Source: Salinimicrobium sp050750585 (lineage in GTDB: Bacteria; Bacteroidota; Bacteroidia; Flavobacteriales; Flavobacteriaceae). Taken from it: a DNA stretch of 64,000 nt. Position 1 is the stretch's first letter. Each line of letters opens with the position of its first letter. The DNA lies in contig NZ_JBOJLM010000012.1 of assembly GCF_050750585.1 (NCBI RefSeq), positions 45,429 through 109,428 on the forward strand. Direction: 5' to 3'. Both the position numbers and the translations under genes were made by a program. Below the pieces are notes generated by a model. The model did not search any database. It worked only from the letters and a program-made list of their open reading frames with translations, and had not been told where the DNA came from. Shown in pieces: positions 32,758-41,930 of this stretch.

Positions 32758-34176
32758 TTATTGCTGAATTTCTGCTTCCACATCCGGTATTACCCCAAGG
32801 CTGCGATATAGTTCAGCCCTGGTGGTTAGAAACTCTGTAAAGAGCTCTGTTTGTTTTAAACGGGCTTGTATTAGCTTTGTCTCCCTTGAATTGATCAGAA
32901 AAAGGGAACTTTCTCCAAAACTGAATTTTCGCTCTTCGGCATTTAACAGTCGCTCATAGTTTTCTACCATTTCTGAAGTTAACCTTATTTGCTCTACATA
33001 AGAATCCAGCTCCTGCATTAATCCGTCGACTTTATTTTCTATTTGCCGGCGGTTCAATTCCAGTTCAAGGGAAGCATCTTCAATTTTGTATTCGGCCAAC
33101 TTCAGCTCGCCGCGCTCCTTCCGAAGAAAAAGTGGAAAACTTATATTTAAACCGGCTTTATAGTTTGAAGTATCAAAATTATCAATGAGTTCAGGATCCG
33201 GAGTAATGAAGTTATATTCCAAATCTATTTTTGGCAAAAGATTGTTAACCTTCAAACGTCGCTCTACTCTTAGTGCTTTCAGTTTTGCCTCCAGGGCCCT
33301 TAATTTTGGATGCCCTTCAAAAATGGCATTTTTCACACCTTTTTCCGTTTGCACTTCAAGAACTTGGTCATGTAAGAAGTCAACTTCAGGTACAGTTCCA
33401 GGCTGTAATTCTACCGGCACATTATTGTCGAGCCAAAGAAATGTGGAAACTTCAAGCTTTTGTTTTAGCAGTTTAACCTTTGTCTGCTCTAACTGAAGCA
33501 AACGTTCCTGAAGCGCAATACCTGCTTCAACAGTATCTATAGCTGCAATCTCTCCAAAGGTCGCACTTCTCTCAATACCATCTGATCTTTGCCGGGCGTT
33601 GGCCACAAATTCCTGGTACACTTCAAGTTCTTTTTGGAGCCTTGCCCAATTGAGATATGCCACGGAAGCTTCAAAAAGTACTTCGGCTATCATGAGGTTT
33701 TGTTCTGCTTCTGTTTGCTCCTTTAAGGCTCTGGCTGAACGAAGTGCCGCCCGTCTTTTGTCCATAATCAAGCCCTGGGCGATAGATAATGATACACCGG
33801 CAGCAAACAGGCCTTCGGGAGGAACTGTGCGTTGAGGATTTAGATATACACCTTCATTTTGCTCAAAGCCGGCCTTTAATTCTACGCCATACCAGGTGGG
33901 AATTTTAAAAGTGGAATTTAAGAGATCATAATATTCGGTGCCTTTAAATTCCTTGCGGCTGTAGTCTATTTCCAGCTTGGGATCAAAAGCCCCTCTTGCT
34001 TTTAAAAGTTCGGCTTCGCCCATTTCAAGCTGAAGGTTTGCCTGTCTCACCATAGGATGATACTGCTTCACATAAGCTAAAAATTCTGGATAGCTTAGAA
34101 CCTGAGTTGTGGTTTCCTGTGCCTTTAAAACAAAAACCTGCAGGAATAATGCAATGGCCAAAATAAATCTCATCAC
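32758..34176 (-). CDS. TolC-family outer-membrane efflux protein
   Basis: A 472-residue protein with a signal peptide (ending VLKAQ). It has the two-fold repeat of TolC proteins: long helices (LEMGEAELLKARGAFDPKLEIDY; LKALRVERRLKVNNLLPKIDLEY) and barrel strands (GLNISFPLFLRKERGELKLAE). It should form the outer-membrane duct for the HlyD-like adaptor and ABC protein encoded just upstream; its start overlaps the adaptor gene by 4 bases. A copy of the interspersed palindrome at 33319-33333 encodes KNAIF in a loop-helix junction. Confidence 0.88.
   Translation of the reverse strand: MMRFILAIALFLQVFVLKAQETTTQVLSYPEFLAYVKQYHPMVRQANLQLEMGEAELLKARGAFDPKLEIDYSRKEFKGTEYYDLLNSTFKIPTWYGVELKAGFEQNEGVYLNPQRTVPPEGLFAAGVSLSIAQGLIMDKRRAALRSARALKEQTEAEQNLMIAEVLFEASVAYLNWARLQKELEVYQEFVANARQRSDGIERSATFGEIAAIDTVEAGIALQERLLQLEQTKVKLLKQKLEVSTFLWLDNNVPVELQPGTVPEVDFLHDQVLEVQTEKGVKNAIFEGHPKLRALEAKLKALRVERRLKVNNLLPKIDLEYNFITPDPELIDNFDTSNYKAGLNISFPLFLRKERGELKLAEYKIEDASLELELNRRQIENKVDGLMQELDSYVEQIRLTSEMVENYERLLNAEERKFSFGESSLFLINSRETKLIQARLKQTELFTEFLTTRAELYRSLGVIPDVEAEIQQ
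33319..33333 (+). repeat. Interspersed palindrome copy 8, inside the TolC-like gene
   Basis: Exact core AAAAATGGCATTTTT with tail CACACC on the plus strand. The minus-strand gene reads AAA AAT GCC ATT TTT (K-N-A-I-F). Confidence 0.9.
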
Positions 34177-35528
34177 TTCTGCTTTTCCTGGTTTTCAACA
34201 ACTATTTCTGGCTGGTAATAATCTGGTGGAAAGCCGTTAAGGTTTCTCCATATTTCATACCAGATAGGCACCTCATCAAGCAGGGCCAGAGTTGTTGCCC
34301 CCGAACCAATTCTCACCCCTCTAGGCCAGGGCTCATCTTCGGGATCTGGCGCCAACAGAACACGGTACTTCCCATTCTGACTTATAAAATTATCTATGGC
34401 AACGATCTTTGCACCATAAGTCCCGTAGGAAAGATTTTCCCAACCGCTAAAGACTATGGAAGGCCAGCCTTCAAATTGCACCCTTACCTTCTCACCCTCG
34501 TGCATTAGAGGCACATCAAGCGGTTTCACATAAGTCTCTACTGCCAAATCAAAATCGGCCGGCATAATCTCCACCAACCTCTCTCCTTCTTTAAAAGTTT
34601 CACCCAAACCTGCTTTTAAGACCTTATTAATATTACCTTTTTGAGGGGCCAGCACATAGTACATCTGGTTGCGAATAGAGTAATTGCTATAATCACTTTG
34701 GAGCTTGCTCACCTGGGCCGCAGCATCATACTGGTTGGAACGCGCCGTATGCGAATCACTTTGCGCCTTTGAAACCTTATCACTGTATTCGGCGGCTATC
34801 CTGTTAATTTCAAGTTCGGCATTGATAACTTCATTCCTGCTCGCCAGCAATTTATTTTCCTGGGAAATTAGTTTCGCCCGGGAGTCCTGCAACTTTTGCC
34901 TTTTTTCCTCAACATCGGGCAGTGCTTTAAGCCCTTCCTGTTGCAGCTGTTGGGTTCGCTCAAACTGAGCCTGCGCAATATCTAGGTTAGCCCTTACAGC
35001 TTCAAGATCTATGCTGTCACTTTCCAGCTTTAGTTGAGCCTGTCGCAGCTTGTTTAAAGCCTGCTGCCTTTTTAATTCCCTTTCCTTTCCCAGTGCATTA
35101 ATTTGAGAGGAAAGCGCCTTAATTTTTTCGGAATAGGACTCTACAGAACCCGATTTTGCATTTAGCTGCTCGGCGGTTCTTTCTACCAGTAAAGGATCAA
35201 AATACTCTCCTTTTACTTCGGAAATATGAAGAATCGTATCTCCTTTTTGCACGAACTCCCCCTCCTGCACATACCATTTTTCAATCTTCCCCGGAATTGG
35301 GGATTGAATGGTTTGAGGCCGATGTTCGGGCATAAGAGTGGTGACATAGCCCTTGCCACTTACATTTTGCGTCCAGGGTAGAAAGAGAATAAACAACAAG
35401 GCTATAAAAGCGGCTAACAAAAACCTATTGAAGTATTTATAGTGCCTTTTGTGAAGCGCCCTTTTTCCTGCTTCAAACTTCTCAAGGTCCACCTCATTGC
35501 CTACAGGATATTTTGATATATTAAGCAT
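34173..35528 (-). CDS. HlyD-family periplasmic adaptor
   Basis: A 451-residue protein. One membrane helix at about 37-53 (FLLAAFIALLFILFLPW) is followed by a biotinyl-lipoyl-like half-domain (IQSPIPGKIEKWYVQEGEFVQKGDTIL at about 73-99). A coiled-coil hairpin covers about 110-260, then the second half-domain (YVLAPQKGNINKVLKAGLGETFKEGERLV) and a beta-barrel region. It links the ABC protein in the inner membrane to the TolC-like duct. It overlaps both neighbours by a few bases. Confidence 0.9.
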   Translation of the reverse strand: MLNISKYPVGNEVDLEKFEAGKRALHKRHYKYFNRFLLAAFIALLFILFLPWTQNVSGKGYVTTLMPEHRPQTIQSPIPGKIEKWYVQEGEFVQKGDTILHISEVKGEYFDPLLVERTAEQLNAKSGSVESYSEKIKALSSQINALGKERELKRQQALNKLRQAQLKLESDSIDLEAVRANLDIAQAQFERTQQLQQEGLKALPDVEEKRQKLQDSRAKLISQENKLLASRNEVINAELEINRIAAEYSDKVSKAQSDSHTARSNQYDAAAQVSKLQSDYSNYSIRNQMYYVLAPQKGNINKVLKAGLGETFKEGERLVEIMPADFDLAVETYVKPLDVPLMHEGEKVRVQFEGWPSIVFSGWENLSYGTYGAKIVAIDNFISQNGKYRVLLAPDPEDEPWPRGVRIGSGATTLALLDEVPIWYEIWRNLNGFPPDYYQPEIVVENQEKQK

Positions 35529-37203
35529 GTTCTAATTCTAAAGTTTCTTTGATCCTTCCGTTTTCCAGTACGATCTTTCTACTACATACATTTTCCCAAA
35601 GTTCATTTCTACTGGCCACTACTATAGACCATTTGTGTTTTTTATCGGCTAAAAACCCAATAAGCCTGGTAGCCTCTTCTTTATTGAAAAGCTCAAGAGG
35701 TTCTTTCAGAATAAGGAGTTCAGGTTTTTTAAGAATAGCCCGTGCCAGGATGATCTTTTTTCGCTCCAGGTTTGACATAAATTTTCCTTCAGGATAGATC
35801 ACACTGTTGAGGCCGTTTGACTGCAGCTTTAGAAATTGTGAAAGCCCCACCACCTTTATCACCTCCATCACTTCCTTTTCGCTTACACCTGGGCTGCCAA
35901 AACTGAGGTTTTCAAGCAGGCTTGCCTCAAAGGGTACTTCTTCGGGAAAGTAAACTCCCACCCTGCTTCGGAAGCCATTGATATGAAGACTTTTAATAGA
36001 AATATCATTAACATAAATATGGCCTGAAGAGGCTTCGGTAACACCCGAAACCAGCTTTAAAAGACTGGTTTTTCCGCTTCCGTTACTACCAGACACAATA
36101 AGTTTTTCCCCCGGATGTATCTTCAGGTTGATATCCTTCAGAATAACCAGGTCTGAATCTTCAGCTCGATAATCAACATTGGAAAGTTCAATGCAAAGCG
36201 GTTCATCCTGAGAAAGGCTATTTTCTGCTGTTTGTTTCTCAATTTTCATATCCAACACCCCTCCAAGTTTTTCCAGAGAAGTGAGCACATCGTAAATAGA
36301 TTCAAGTCCGCGGGTAAGCTTTTCAACTGAACTCATTATTAAAAGAATAATGATCTCGGCTGCCACAAACTGCCCAATATTCATTTCCTGATTAAGCACC
36401 AGGAGCCCTCCCACTGCAAGAAGACCACCGGTTACCAGCACTTTAAATACGATCATTTTAATATACTGAATGCGCAGCACCCCAAAATGGCCTTCGCGGG
36501 CCGCCAAATATTTCATGGTATATTTGTCATTTTTGACAAGTGAAAGACTGGTATTCCCCGCTAATTTAAAGCTGAGCAGAGAACGCGCGATTTCCTGAAG
36601 CCAGTGCGCCACCTTATACTTGCTCTTTGATTCCTCAAGACTGGTCTCCATGCCACGGCGAGCCGTAAACCTAAACACAAGGTAAATAAGACTTACCAGC
36701 AGAAGTCCAAAAATGATAAAAAGAGGATGGTACAGCGACAGCAGAATGAGCCCGAAAACGATTTGAACCAGTGCCGCAGGAAAGTCGAGTAATAACTTCG
36801 AAATTCCCTTTTGAACTGAAAGAATATCGAAAAAGCGATTGGCCTGCTCTGGCGGATATGAATTCTTGAACTCGTTCATTTTTATCTTCGGAAACCTGTA
36901 GGCAAATTCGAAAGAGCCACGGGTAAATATCTTTTGCTGAATGTTCTCAACAATCCGGAGCTGCATGAGTTCAAGAACCCCTACAAACCCCACTGCGACA
37001 GTTACGAGTACCACGAGAATTATCCAGGAAGTACTTATTCTTCCGCCCTGAATAAAATTAACGATAGCTTGGATCCCCAATGGAACTGAGAGATTGAGAA
37101 GCCCGGCGAAAATGGCATAATAGAAGGTTTGTAAAATATCCCTTCTGTCGAGTTTGAGTAATCCCTGTAGGCGCTTTAAAGGAGAGGCTGATTCTTTAGC
37201 CAT
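35521..37203 (-). CDS. ABC exporter (fused membrane and ATPase domains) with degenerate catalytic motifs
   Basis: A 560-residue protein: five or six membrane helices in about 25-300, then a nucleotide-binding domain at about 336-560. Walker A is intact (GSNGSGKT, 372-379). The other sites are not: the Q-loop position reads VYFPEE, with Pro420; the LSGGQ signature is MSNLE at 476-480; Walker B LLILDEP is LLILKEP, with Lys500 in place of Asp although Glu501 remains; and the H-loop His is Ser531. Normal ATP hydrolysis is therefore doubtful. It sits in an overlapping operon with HlyD and TolC genes, like a type I secretion system. A role as a gated channel or use of a non-ABC energy source are both possible. 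Confidence 0.85.
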   Translation of the reverse strand: MAKESASPLKRLQGLLKLDRRDILQTFYYAIFAGLLNLSVPLGIQAIVNFIQGGRISTSWIILVVLVTVAVGFVGVLELMQLRIVENIQQKIFTRGSFEFAYRFPKIKMNEFKNSYPPEQANRFFDILSVQKGISKLLLDFPAALVQIVFGLILLSLYHPLFIIFGLLLVSLIYLVFRFTARRGMETSLEESKSKYKVAHWLQEIARSLLSFKLAGNTSLSLVKNDKYTMKYLAAREGHFGVLRIQYIKMIVFKVLVTGGLLAVGGLLVLNQEMNIGQFVAAEIIILLIMSSVEKLTRGLESIYDVLTSLEKLGGVLDMKIEKQTAENSLSQDEPLCIELSNVDYRAEDSDLVILKDINLKIHPGEKLIVSGSNGSGKTSLLKLVSGVTEASSGHIYVNDISIKSLHINGFRSRVGVYFPEEVPFEASLLENLSFGSPGVSEKEVMEVIKVVGLSQFLKLQSNGLNSVIYPEGKFMSNLERKKIILARAILKKPELLILKEPLELFNKEEATRLIGFLADKKHKWSIVVASRNELWENVCSRKIVLENGRIKETLELEHA

Positions 37204-37882
37204 TATTTTTCAGGTTTAAAACATTTAGAACCATGTGAGTAAAATAGTCTGAAGGCAGAATGGTTTCACTACACTCTGTCAATGAAGGAAAGTGTTCTTT
37301 CAGAAAAAACTGGTGGAGAGAACCCTCGAGAATTGTACTTGCAAGAGAAGAAGGATAAGGATAATCGCTTCTCACCTCCAGGATCATCTCCCTAAGCCTT
37401 AACACAAGCCGATGGTGAACTGCGAAAAAGCCTTCTTTATTCTCCCTGTCTACCTCTTTGGTAAGATAGGATTTGGAAAATTCGTTCACCACTACCCTAC
37501 TGAGCACAACCTCATCTATATGAGAGATCACAGCATCTTTTTCTACCTGCCGGGTGAGCACCTGTACGGCCTTTTGGAGCTTTGCAGAGGCATCAGCAAT
37601 ATTGGCGGTGGAAAAGACCAGTTGATATTCTTTCCATGCCCAATACCAGGAAGTAAGGTACAAGAGTAGTTTATGTTTATTCTCAAAGTACCTGTAAACC
37701 GAACTTTCGTTAGAACTAATTTCTTTTCCTAATTTTTTAAAGGTGAATTGTTCAAAGCCCATGCGATCAATAAGCAGGATACTTTGTTGAATAATTCTCA
37801 TGCCCAGGTCTGTAGATTCGGGATCTTTAAGGTAAAGCTTATCATTGACCTCAATTTTAATTTGAGATAGTAAGTGCTTCAT
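37196..37882 (-). CDS. TetR/AcrR-family regulator of the export operon
   Basis: A 228-residue protein from the ATG at 37882. An in-frame start at 37903 would lie inside the putative -7 box. The N-terminal helix-turn-helix is at about 28-75 (MRIIQQSILLIDRMGFEQFTFKKLGKEI, SSVYRYFENKHKLLLYL). The rest is helical with no clear ligand motif. It is the first gene of the TetR-ABC-HlyD-TolC operon and overlaps the ABC gene by 8 bases, so it probably controls its own operon. Confidence 0.85.
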   Translation of the reverse strand: MKHLLSQIKIEVNDKLYLKDPESTDLGMRIIQQSILLIDRMGFEQFTFKKLGKEISSNESSVYRYFENKHKLLLYLTSWYWAWKEYQLVFSTANIADASAKLQKAVQVLTRQVEKDAVISHIDEVVLSRVVVNEFSKSYLTKEVDRENKEGFFAVHHRLVLRLREMILEVRSDYPYPSSLASTILEGSLHQFFLKEHFPSLTECSETILPSDYFTHMVLNVLNLKNNG

Positions 37883-37900
37883 ATATAAATTTTTACTCTG

Positions 37901-37908
37901 CAAATTAA
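37901..37908 (-). promoter_or_regulatory. Possible -7 box (TTAATTTG) for the TetR operon
   Basis: One mismatch to TAnnTTTG, 18 bases upstream of the ATG at 37882, followed by GCAG as at typA. Confidence 0.35.
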
Positions 37909-38063
37909 TAGTAAAACTTTCATATATAAAAGCACTACTATTTTAAATAGAGGCTTTACAATTATCCTGCCATTATTTATCAGCAGTTAATCAAAAAATA
38001 TTTATGAGCGAGATCTAAAAACCCGGAAGAAGGAAATAAACGCGATTAGTATAAAATTGTTTT

Positions 38064-38345
38064 GCCCGTAAAGCTAAAGGAGAAGAAGAATGGTTTATAG
38101 GAGGAGTTACCGATAAAAACCCCGGACTTCCACTATAAATTTTGATTTCCTTCTAAAAAGGGTACAAATTCATCGCATTATTTATGCCGATGGGAAGGAT
38201 GCCAGCTATGACAAAAATCCGCCAAGCTACAGTATTAAAAAAGTAATAGTAGATTCCATATCCAGGCTCAAACAAAAAATTAGCCTTTGGCAGCGGAATC
38301 GCAATTTCAATAAGACCTGCTAAAAAAGCAGAAATTAAGTATTAA
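38064..38345 (+). pseudogene. Decayed C-terminal fragment of a GH97 glycoside hydrolase
   Basis: Pieces of the GH97 C-terminal beta domain lie in three frames of the plus strand. From 38064 the sequence reads ARKAKGEEEWFIGGVTDKNPGLPL and then a stop. A second frame continues with NFDFLLK and IYADGKDASYDKNPPSYSIKKV. A third frame ends LAFGSGIAISIRPAKKAEIKY and a stop at 38345. At least two frameshifts are needed, and the catalytic domain is absent. GH97 enzymes are alpha-glucosidases or alpha-galactosidases. The last bases overlap the stop of the convergent lipoprotein gene. Confidence 0.75.
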
Positions 38346-38797
38346 TTTTTCGGGTTCATATATTCATATTTTTCCCAATTTTCAGGTAATTGATTCGTCA
38401 CCTCCAGTTTATTGGAAGAAATTGTAGGTTTAACCCTTATCACCTTCAGCGAATCTGTAACCGTGACCACATGTTCACTGCGCATATTCACCAAATCAAG
38501 ATGTCTCAGCTTAAAAAGGTGTTTTCCGTTTTCCAGGCGAATAATCACATAATCTTTGGCCCGCAATTGCCCTAAATTCTTATCATCAAGGACAATGTTC
38601 AACTGCGAAGTATTATCACTGGTGTGAAGAATATTGGCATCATTATAAATAAGAACAGTACCATTTCCAAGACTCTCCAAATTCACCATCTCTTTTTCCG
38701 TCTTAACCAGATTATATTCTGAAGGAATAGGCCTCAATGCACAGGAAGAAAAAAGTATGGTTATACAAATTGCAATGGTAGAAGTAAGATGTTTCAT
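38342..38797 (-). CDS. Small lipoprotein, unknown function
   Basis: A 151-residue protein with a lipobox (LFSSC, Cys19). The rest looks mainly beta: LRAKDYVIIRLENGKHLFKLRH and VTDSLKVIRVKP suggest a small beta-sandwich such as those in DUF2846-type lipoproteins. The stop codon overlaps the end of the GH97 remnant. No operon partner. Confidence 0.65.
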   Translation of the reverse strand: MKHLTSTIAICITILFSSCALRPIPSEYNLVKTEKEMVNLESLGNGTVLIYNDANILHTSDNTSQLNIVLDDKNLGQLRAKDYVIIRLENGKHLFKLRHLDLVNMRSEHVVTVTDSLKVIRVKPTISSNKLEVTNQLPENWEKYEYMNPKN

Positions 38798-38837
38798 TTT
38801 TTATTATCTGATTTACTTATGGCTTTAGTTAATTCTC

Positions 38838-38852
38838 AAAAATGGCATTTTT
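38838..38852 (+). repeat. Interspersed palindrome copy 9 (AAAAATGGCATTTTT)
   Basis: Exact core with tail GGGAGG, in the gap upstream of the small lipoprotein gene. Confidence 0.9.
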
Positions 38853-38880
38853 GGGAGGTAATTTTAGGATAAACTTCCTT

Positions 38881-39091
38881 TCCCGCAGATTTCGCTGATT
38901 TTCGCAGACAAATCCCTCCATACTCAATACTCAATATTTAATTCTCACTACTACCTACTCCCACTGATCACTGAATACTAAATATGAACCTCGTCACGGA
39001 TAGCAAACCCGCGCCATCGCGATATCAACACTTGTGTTTCCCGCAGATTTCGCTGATTTTCGCAGACAATTCCCTCCATACTCAATTCTCA
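38881..39091 (+). repeat. Pair of 53-bp direct repeats in a gene-free gap
   Basis: Copies at 38881-38933 and 39039-39091 both begin TCCCGCAGATTTCGCTGATT and continue through CCCTCCATACTCAAT, with a couple of differences. Between them lie CACTGATCACTGAATAC-type words and a third copy (38989-39018) of the CGTCACGGATAGCAAACCCG element seen near kdsA. The whole 38798-39115 gap appears to be built from repeats and has no gene. Confidence 0.8.
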
Positions 39092-39115
39092 TTACTGAAC
39101 ACTGAACACTGATCA

Positions 39116-41212
39116 CTAAAAATCCAGTATCTCGACAAAAATATCAGGTTTAGGTGCGGTACTTTCAAGGTCTTCTCTTTTGAAACCGGAAGAGATACTA
39201 ATGATCTGCCCCAGGTGGTTCTCGAACATTAAATGTGGATATCCCTTGGTTTCTACAGTAGTCACTTTATTTGTAGTGAGGTTATAGATCCTGGCTTTCT
39301 TTTCGTGAATAGACTCGGTGGTTATATTCTCCTGCGGATCATTATTGGAGCCCAGGATCAGATTTCCGTCTCTGCTAATTCCTGACGGAAAGTAAGGGGT
39401 TTCAAAAGTTTCCTGCACATCAAAGCTCAGTGTAGAAAAAAGCTTGTTTTCCAGTAAGTTGATCACATAGTTCTGATTGGAACTGTATAATGTTGTCTTC
39501 TGTGAGCGTGATGTTATAGGAATATTCACAAGCTGCCCATCAGAAATTTTGCCCTGGGCATCGATAGAAAATTTATAACTTTTAGGCTCCTGATAATGCC
39601 CTACCAGAATTTCCCCATTTTTGAGAGGCAGCAGGTGGTAAGCAGTATTTCCGAAGTGCGTTGTAAAGTGAGACTTTTGTGAAATTAATTCCATGCTGCC
39701 ATTTGTGCGTTTAAATGTGTAGATATCTGTGCTATTGGTAAAGCTGAAAATACCATTACCCAGGTATGCAAAATCAAAGAAGAAAGGTATGCCCTCAAGC
39801 TTCAGTTCATACTTGTAAGAAAGGTTACTGGCATCATATACAGCAAGTGCATTTCCCTGGGCAAAAAACAGCTCATTTCCGGTTTGAGTGTTATGTACCT
39901 GCATATGTATGCTGGTCATTGCTTCGGGTTGTTTATTGGCCGTGGCTGCTACCACATGATCCCGGTAGTTGTATTTGATTAGTTGACTCTGCCCGGCCTC
40001 CGATCTTCCGTAGAAAAATATTTCGGAAGCATTTGGAGCAGGGGTTGCAAACTTTATGTTATCGAAATCCATAACTTCAGGGTGCGACCAGCTTAGCTTC
40101 CATTTATTTTTATCGGAATATTGTTCTGAACTCACATTTCCGAAGATATCATAGGCATAAATGGCATATACAGGCTCCTTAAGATGAGGAGGGGTTTTGT
40201 CTATAAAGCTCGTCACTTCCCTGTCTTCAATTATTCCCACAGGATACTCCTGAAAAGCATAGCCTGAACCGCCGTCATAGTTACGAACGGCTATTTTGTA
40301 ATGTGAAAAATAATTCCCTTCAAACGGCTCCCAATCAAGTTTCACCTCACCATTTTGCACTTCGCCATTCACGAAATTCATCTGAGAAGGTCGAAGGTTC
40401 TCGGTAAAAAATTCAACCAACCCACTCTCCCCCAGCAAACCTTTTTCATTAAAGATCTTGATGTAATAACATATCTCCTGAGATGCAGGCGGATCTACAT
40501 CTATAAAAGAAGTTTGAGCCCTGTCTTTAATCGTCGCTACCAGTTGGGCATTGGCTTTGCTACAGCCCGCGGCACTTCTATAGATCTCATAACGGTCAAA
40601 CTTATAGAAGCCGTCATAGGCCTGCCAGGTATATTTGACCTCGTTCCGGTTTTCGTCGGTAAGTTCATTTCCAAAAGTGTAGGAATACAGGTCGATGTCA
40701 TTGGGCGGGGAATATTTACGCGCCATAAAACTGACTATCTCAAGTTCGGGATCATCATCTATCTCCACCTTCATCTTAAAAACTAGTTTATCGGCAGTAA
40801 GACGGGTAACGACCATCTCTTCGGAAGAGCCCCAGTCATTACGCAGCGTGATCACGCCCTTTTCCAGGTCATAGCTCAGGTTCTGCACCTCCTTTTCGCA
40901 TTCATAGCTGGAGATATGAAAGAAATCGCGGTAGACATTATTGGTGGTAAACTGAAAAAAATCCCGGCCGCATTCCTCATAATTTGCAGGCACACCTGCA
41001 GTTTTGCCTTCAAATGCAACTTCGTAAATTGCCCATACCCCATTCAATTGCTGCATGCTGGCAGAAGTCAATGCATCTTTATAGAACAGATCTTCGGGGT
41101 CAGAAATTTCGTCTTCATCCTTAGAACAACCGGCAACTAAAATGAGCCCTACAAATAAGAAGATGCGCGAGAAGTTCCTCCTGTAACAGGAGGCAAACAT
41201 TAGGTTATGCAT
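39116..41212 (-). CDS. Large surface lipoprotein with lipocalin-like, FnIII-like and propeller-like parts
   Basis: A 698-residue lipoprotein; the signal ends LILVAGC. The N-terminal section (LNGVWAIYEVAFEGKTAG at about 55-72) resembles a lipocalin-like domain. Two fibronectin-III-like units follow at about 165-270 and 275-360 (YTWQAYDGFYKFDRYEIYRS; LDWEPFEGNYFSHYKIAVRN). From about 370 on, repeated short strands look like a WD-type beta-propeller (NELFFAQGNALAVYDAS, GISRDGNLILGSNND). No enzymatic motif. Probably an outer-membrane surface protein. The first ATG or the one four codons later could be the start. Confidence 0.65.
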   Translation of the reverse strand: MHNLMFASCYRRNFSRIFLFVGLILVAGCSKDEDEISDPEDLFYKDALTSASMQQLNGVWAIYEVAFEGKTAGVPANYEECGRDFFQFTTNNVYRDFFHISSYECEKEVQNLSYDLEKGVITLRNDWGSSEEMVVTRLTADKLVFKMKVEIDDDPELEIVSFMARKYSPPNDIDLYSYTFGNELTDENRNEVKYTWQAYDGFYKFDRYEIYRSAAGCSKANAQLVATIKDRAQTSFIDVDPPASQEICYYIKIFNEKGLLGESGLVEFFTENLRPSQMNFVNGEVQNGEVKLDWEPFEGNYFSHYKIAVRNYDGGSGYAFQEYPVGIIEDREVTSFIDKTPPHLKEPVYAIYAYDIFGNVSSEQYSDKNKWKLSWSHPEVMDFDNIKFATPAPNASEIFFYGRSEAGQSQLIKYNYRDHVVAATANKQPEAMTSIHMQVHNTQTGNELFFAQGNALAVYDASNLSYKYELKLEGIPFFFDFAYLGNGIFSFTNSTDIYTFKRTNGSMELISQKSHFTTHFGNTAYHLLPLKNGEILVGHYQEPKSYKFSIDAQGKISDGQLVNIPITSRSQKTTLYSSNQNYVINLLENKLFSTLSFDVQETFETPYFPSGISRDGNLILGSNNDPQENITTESIHEKKARIYNLTTNKVTTVETKGYPHLMFENHLGQIISISSGFKREDLESTAPKPDIFVEILDF

Positions 41213-41432
41213 GTGCGTAGTTATGAGAAGGATAGGTAGGGCCTATTCTGTTAATTCATATCAAATATATCAAAAAAGCTTTCTCGAAAGTTAATGGAAT
41301 TAACAAATTTTAGAGGGATGGTAAAAAAATTCAGCAGAGGCCAAATAGCTCAATTTTCAGAAAATATTTTACTCACGACACTTTTTGTCGTCTTCTCTAT
41401 GTTTCTTTACATTAGTAAACAAGCTAACACCT

Positions 41433-41927
41433 ATGAACATTCTTTATCTACACGGATTGAACAGCAAATTAAGCGCGGCTAAAAATGCCATTTTAGAGAG
41501 GTATGGCAAGGTATACGCACCCGATATTAATTATTCCCGAAAACACCTTCAGCCAATCGAGATACTTCAGCCCTACCCTGAAACTGAATTCAATGTGATT
41601 ATAGGGAGCAGTATGGGAGCTTTGAACGGATATATTATTTCCAACTGGATTGGCAGGCCGGCCCTCTTATTTAATCCGCCTTTGTCGAAATACCCGTGGA
41701 GCCTTATGCTTCCGGAAGCAAAATTCCGCAGAGGTAATGCTTCAAAGCAACTTCTGCTTGGGGGCAGGGATGAGATTGTGAATCCGCAGGAAACATTGGC
41801 TTTTTTGGGCAGGCACTTGCAGGATCATGAACTGGAGATCAAAATTGATCCGTTACTGGGACATCGCATTCCTGTAGATTTGTTTGAGGAACAGGTAGCC
41901 TCTTTCTTTTCAAAAATCTGTTCTTAA
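41433..41927 (+). CDS. YqiA/YcfP-like alpha/beta hydrolase
   Basis: A 164-residue hydrolase from the ATG at 41433 (MNILYLHGLNSKLSAAKNAIL). The frame is open 16 codons further upstream, without family similarity. Catalytic triad candidates: Ser in IGSSMGALNG near 70-79, Asp in LLGGRDEIVNP near 123-133, and His in GHRIPVD near residue 145. The family are small esterase- or thioesterase-like enzymes. The gene carries a palindrome copy encoding KNAIL. It ends 3 bases before the WYL regulator and heads the accessory gene run. Confidence 0.8.
   Translation: MNILYLHGLNSKLSAAKNAILERYGKVYAPDINYSRKHLQPIEILQPYPETEFNVIIGSSMGALNGYIISNWIGRPALLFNPPLSKYPWSLMLPEAKFRRGNASKQLLLGGRDEIVNPQETLAFLGRHLQDHELEIKIDPLLGHRIPVDLFEEQVASFFSKICS
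41481..41495 (+). repeat. Interspersed palindrome copy 10, inside the YqiA-like gene (one mismatch)
   Basis: AAAAATGCCATTTTA with tail GAGAGG, read as AAA AAT GCC ATT TTA (K-N-A-I-L). Confidence 0.8.
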
Positions 41928-41930
41928 ATT

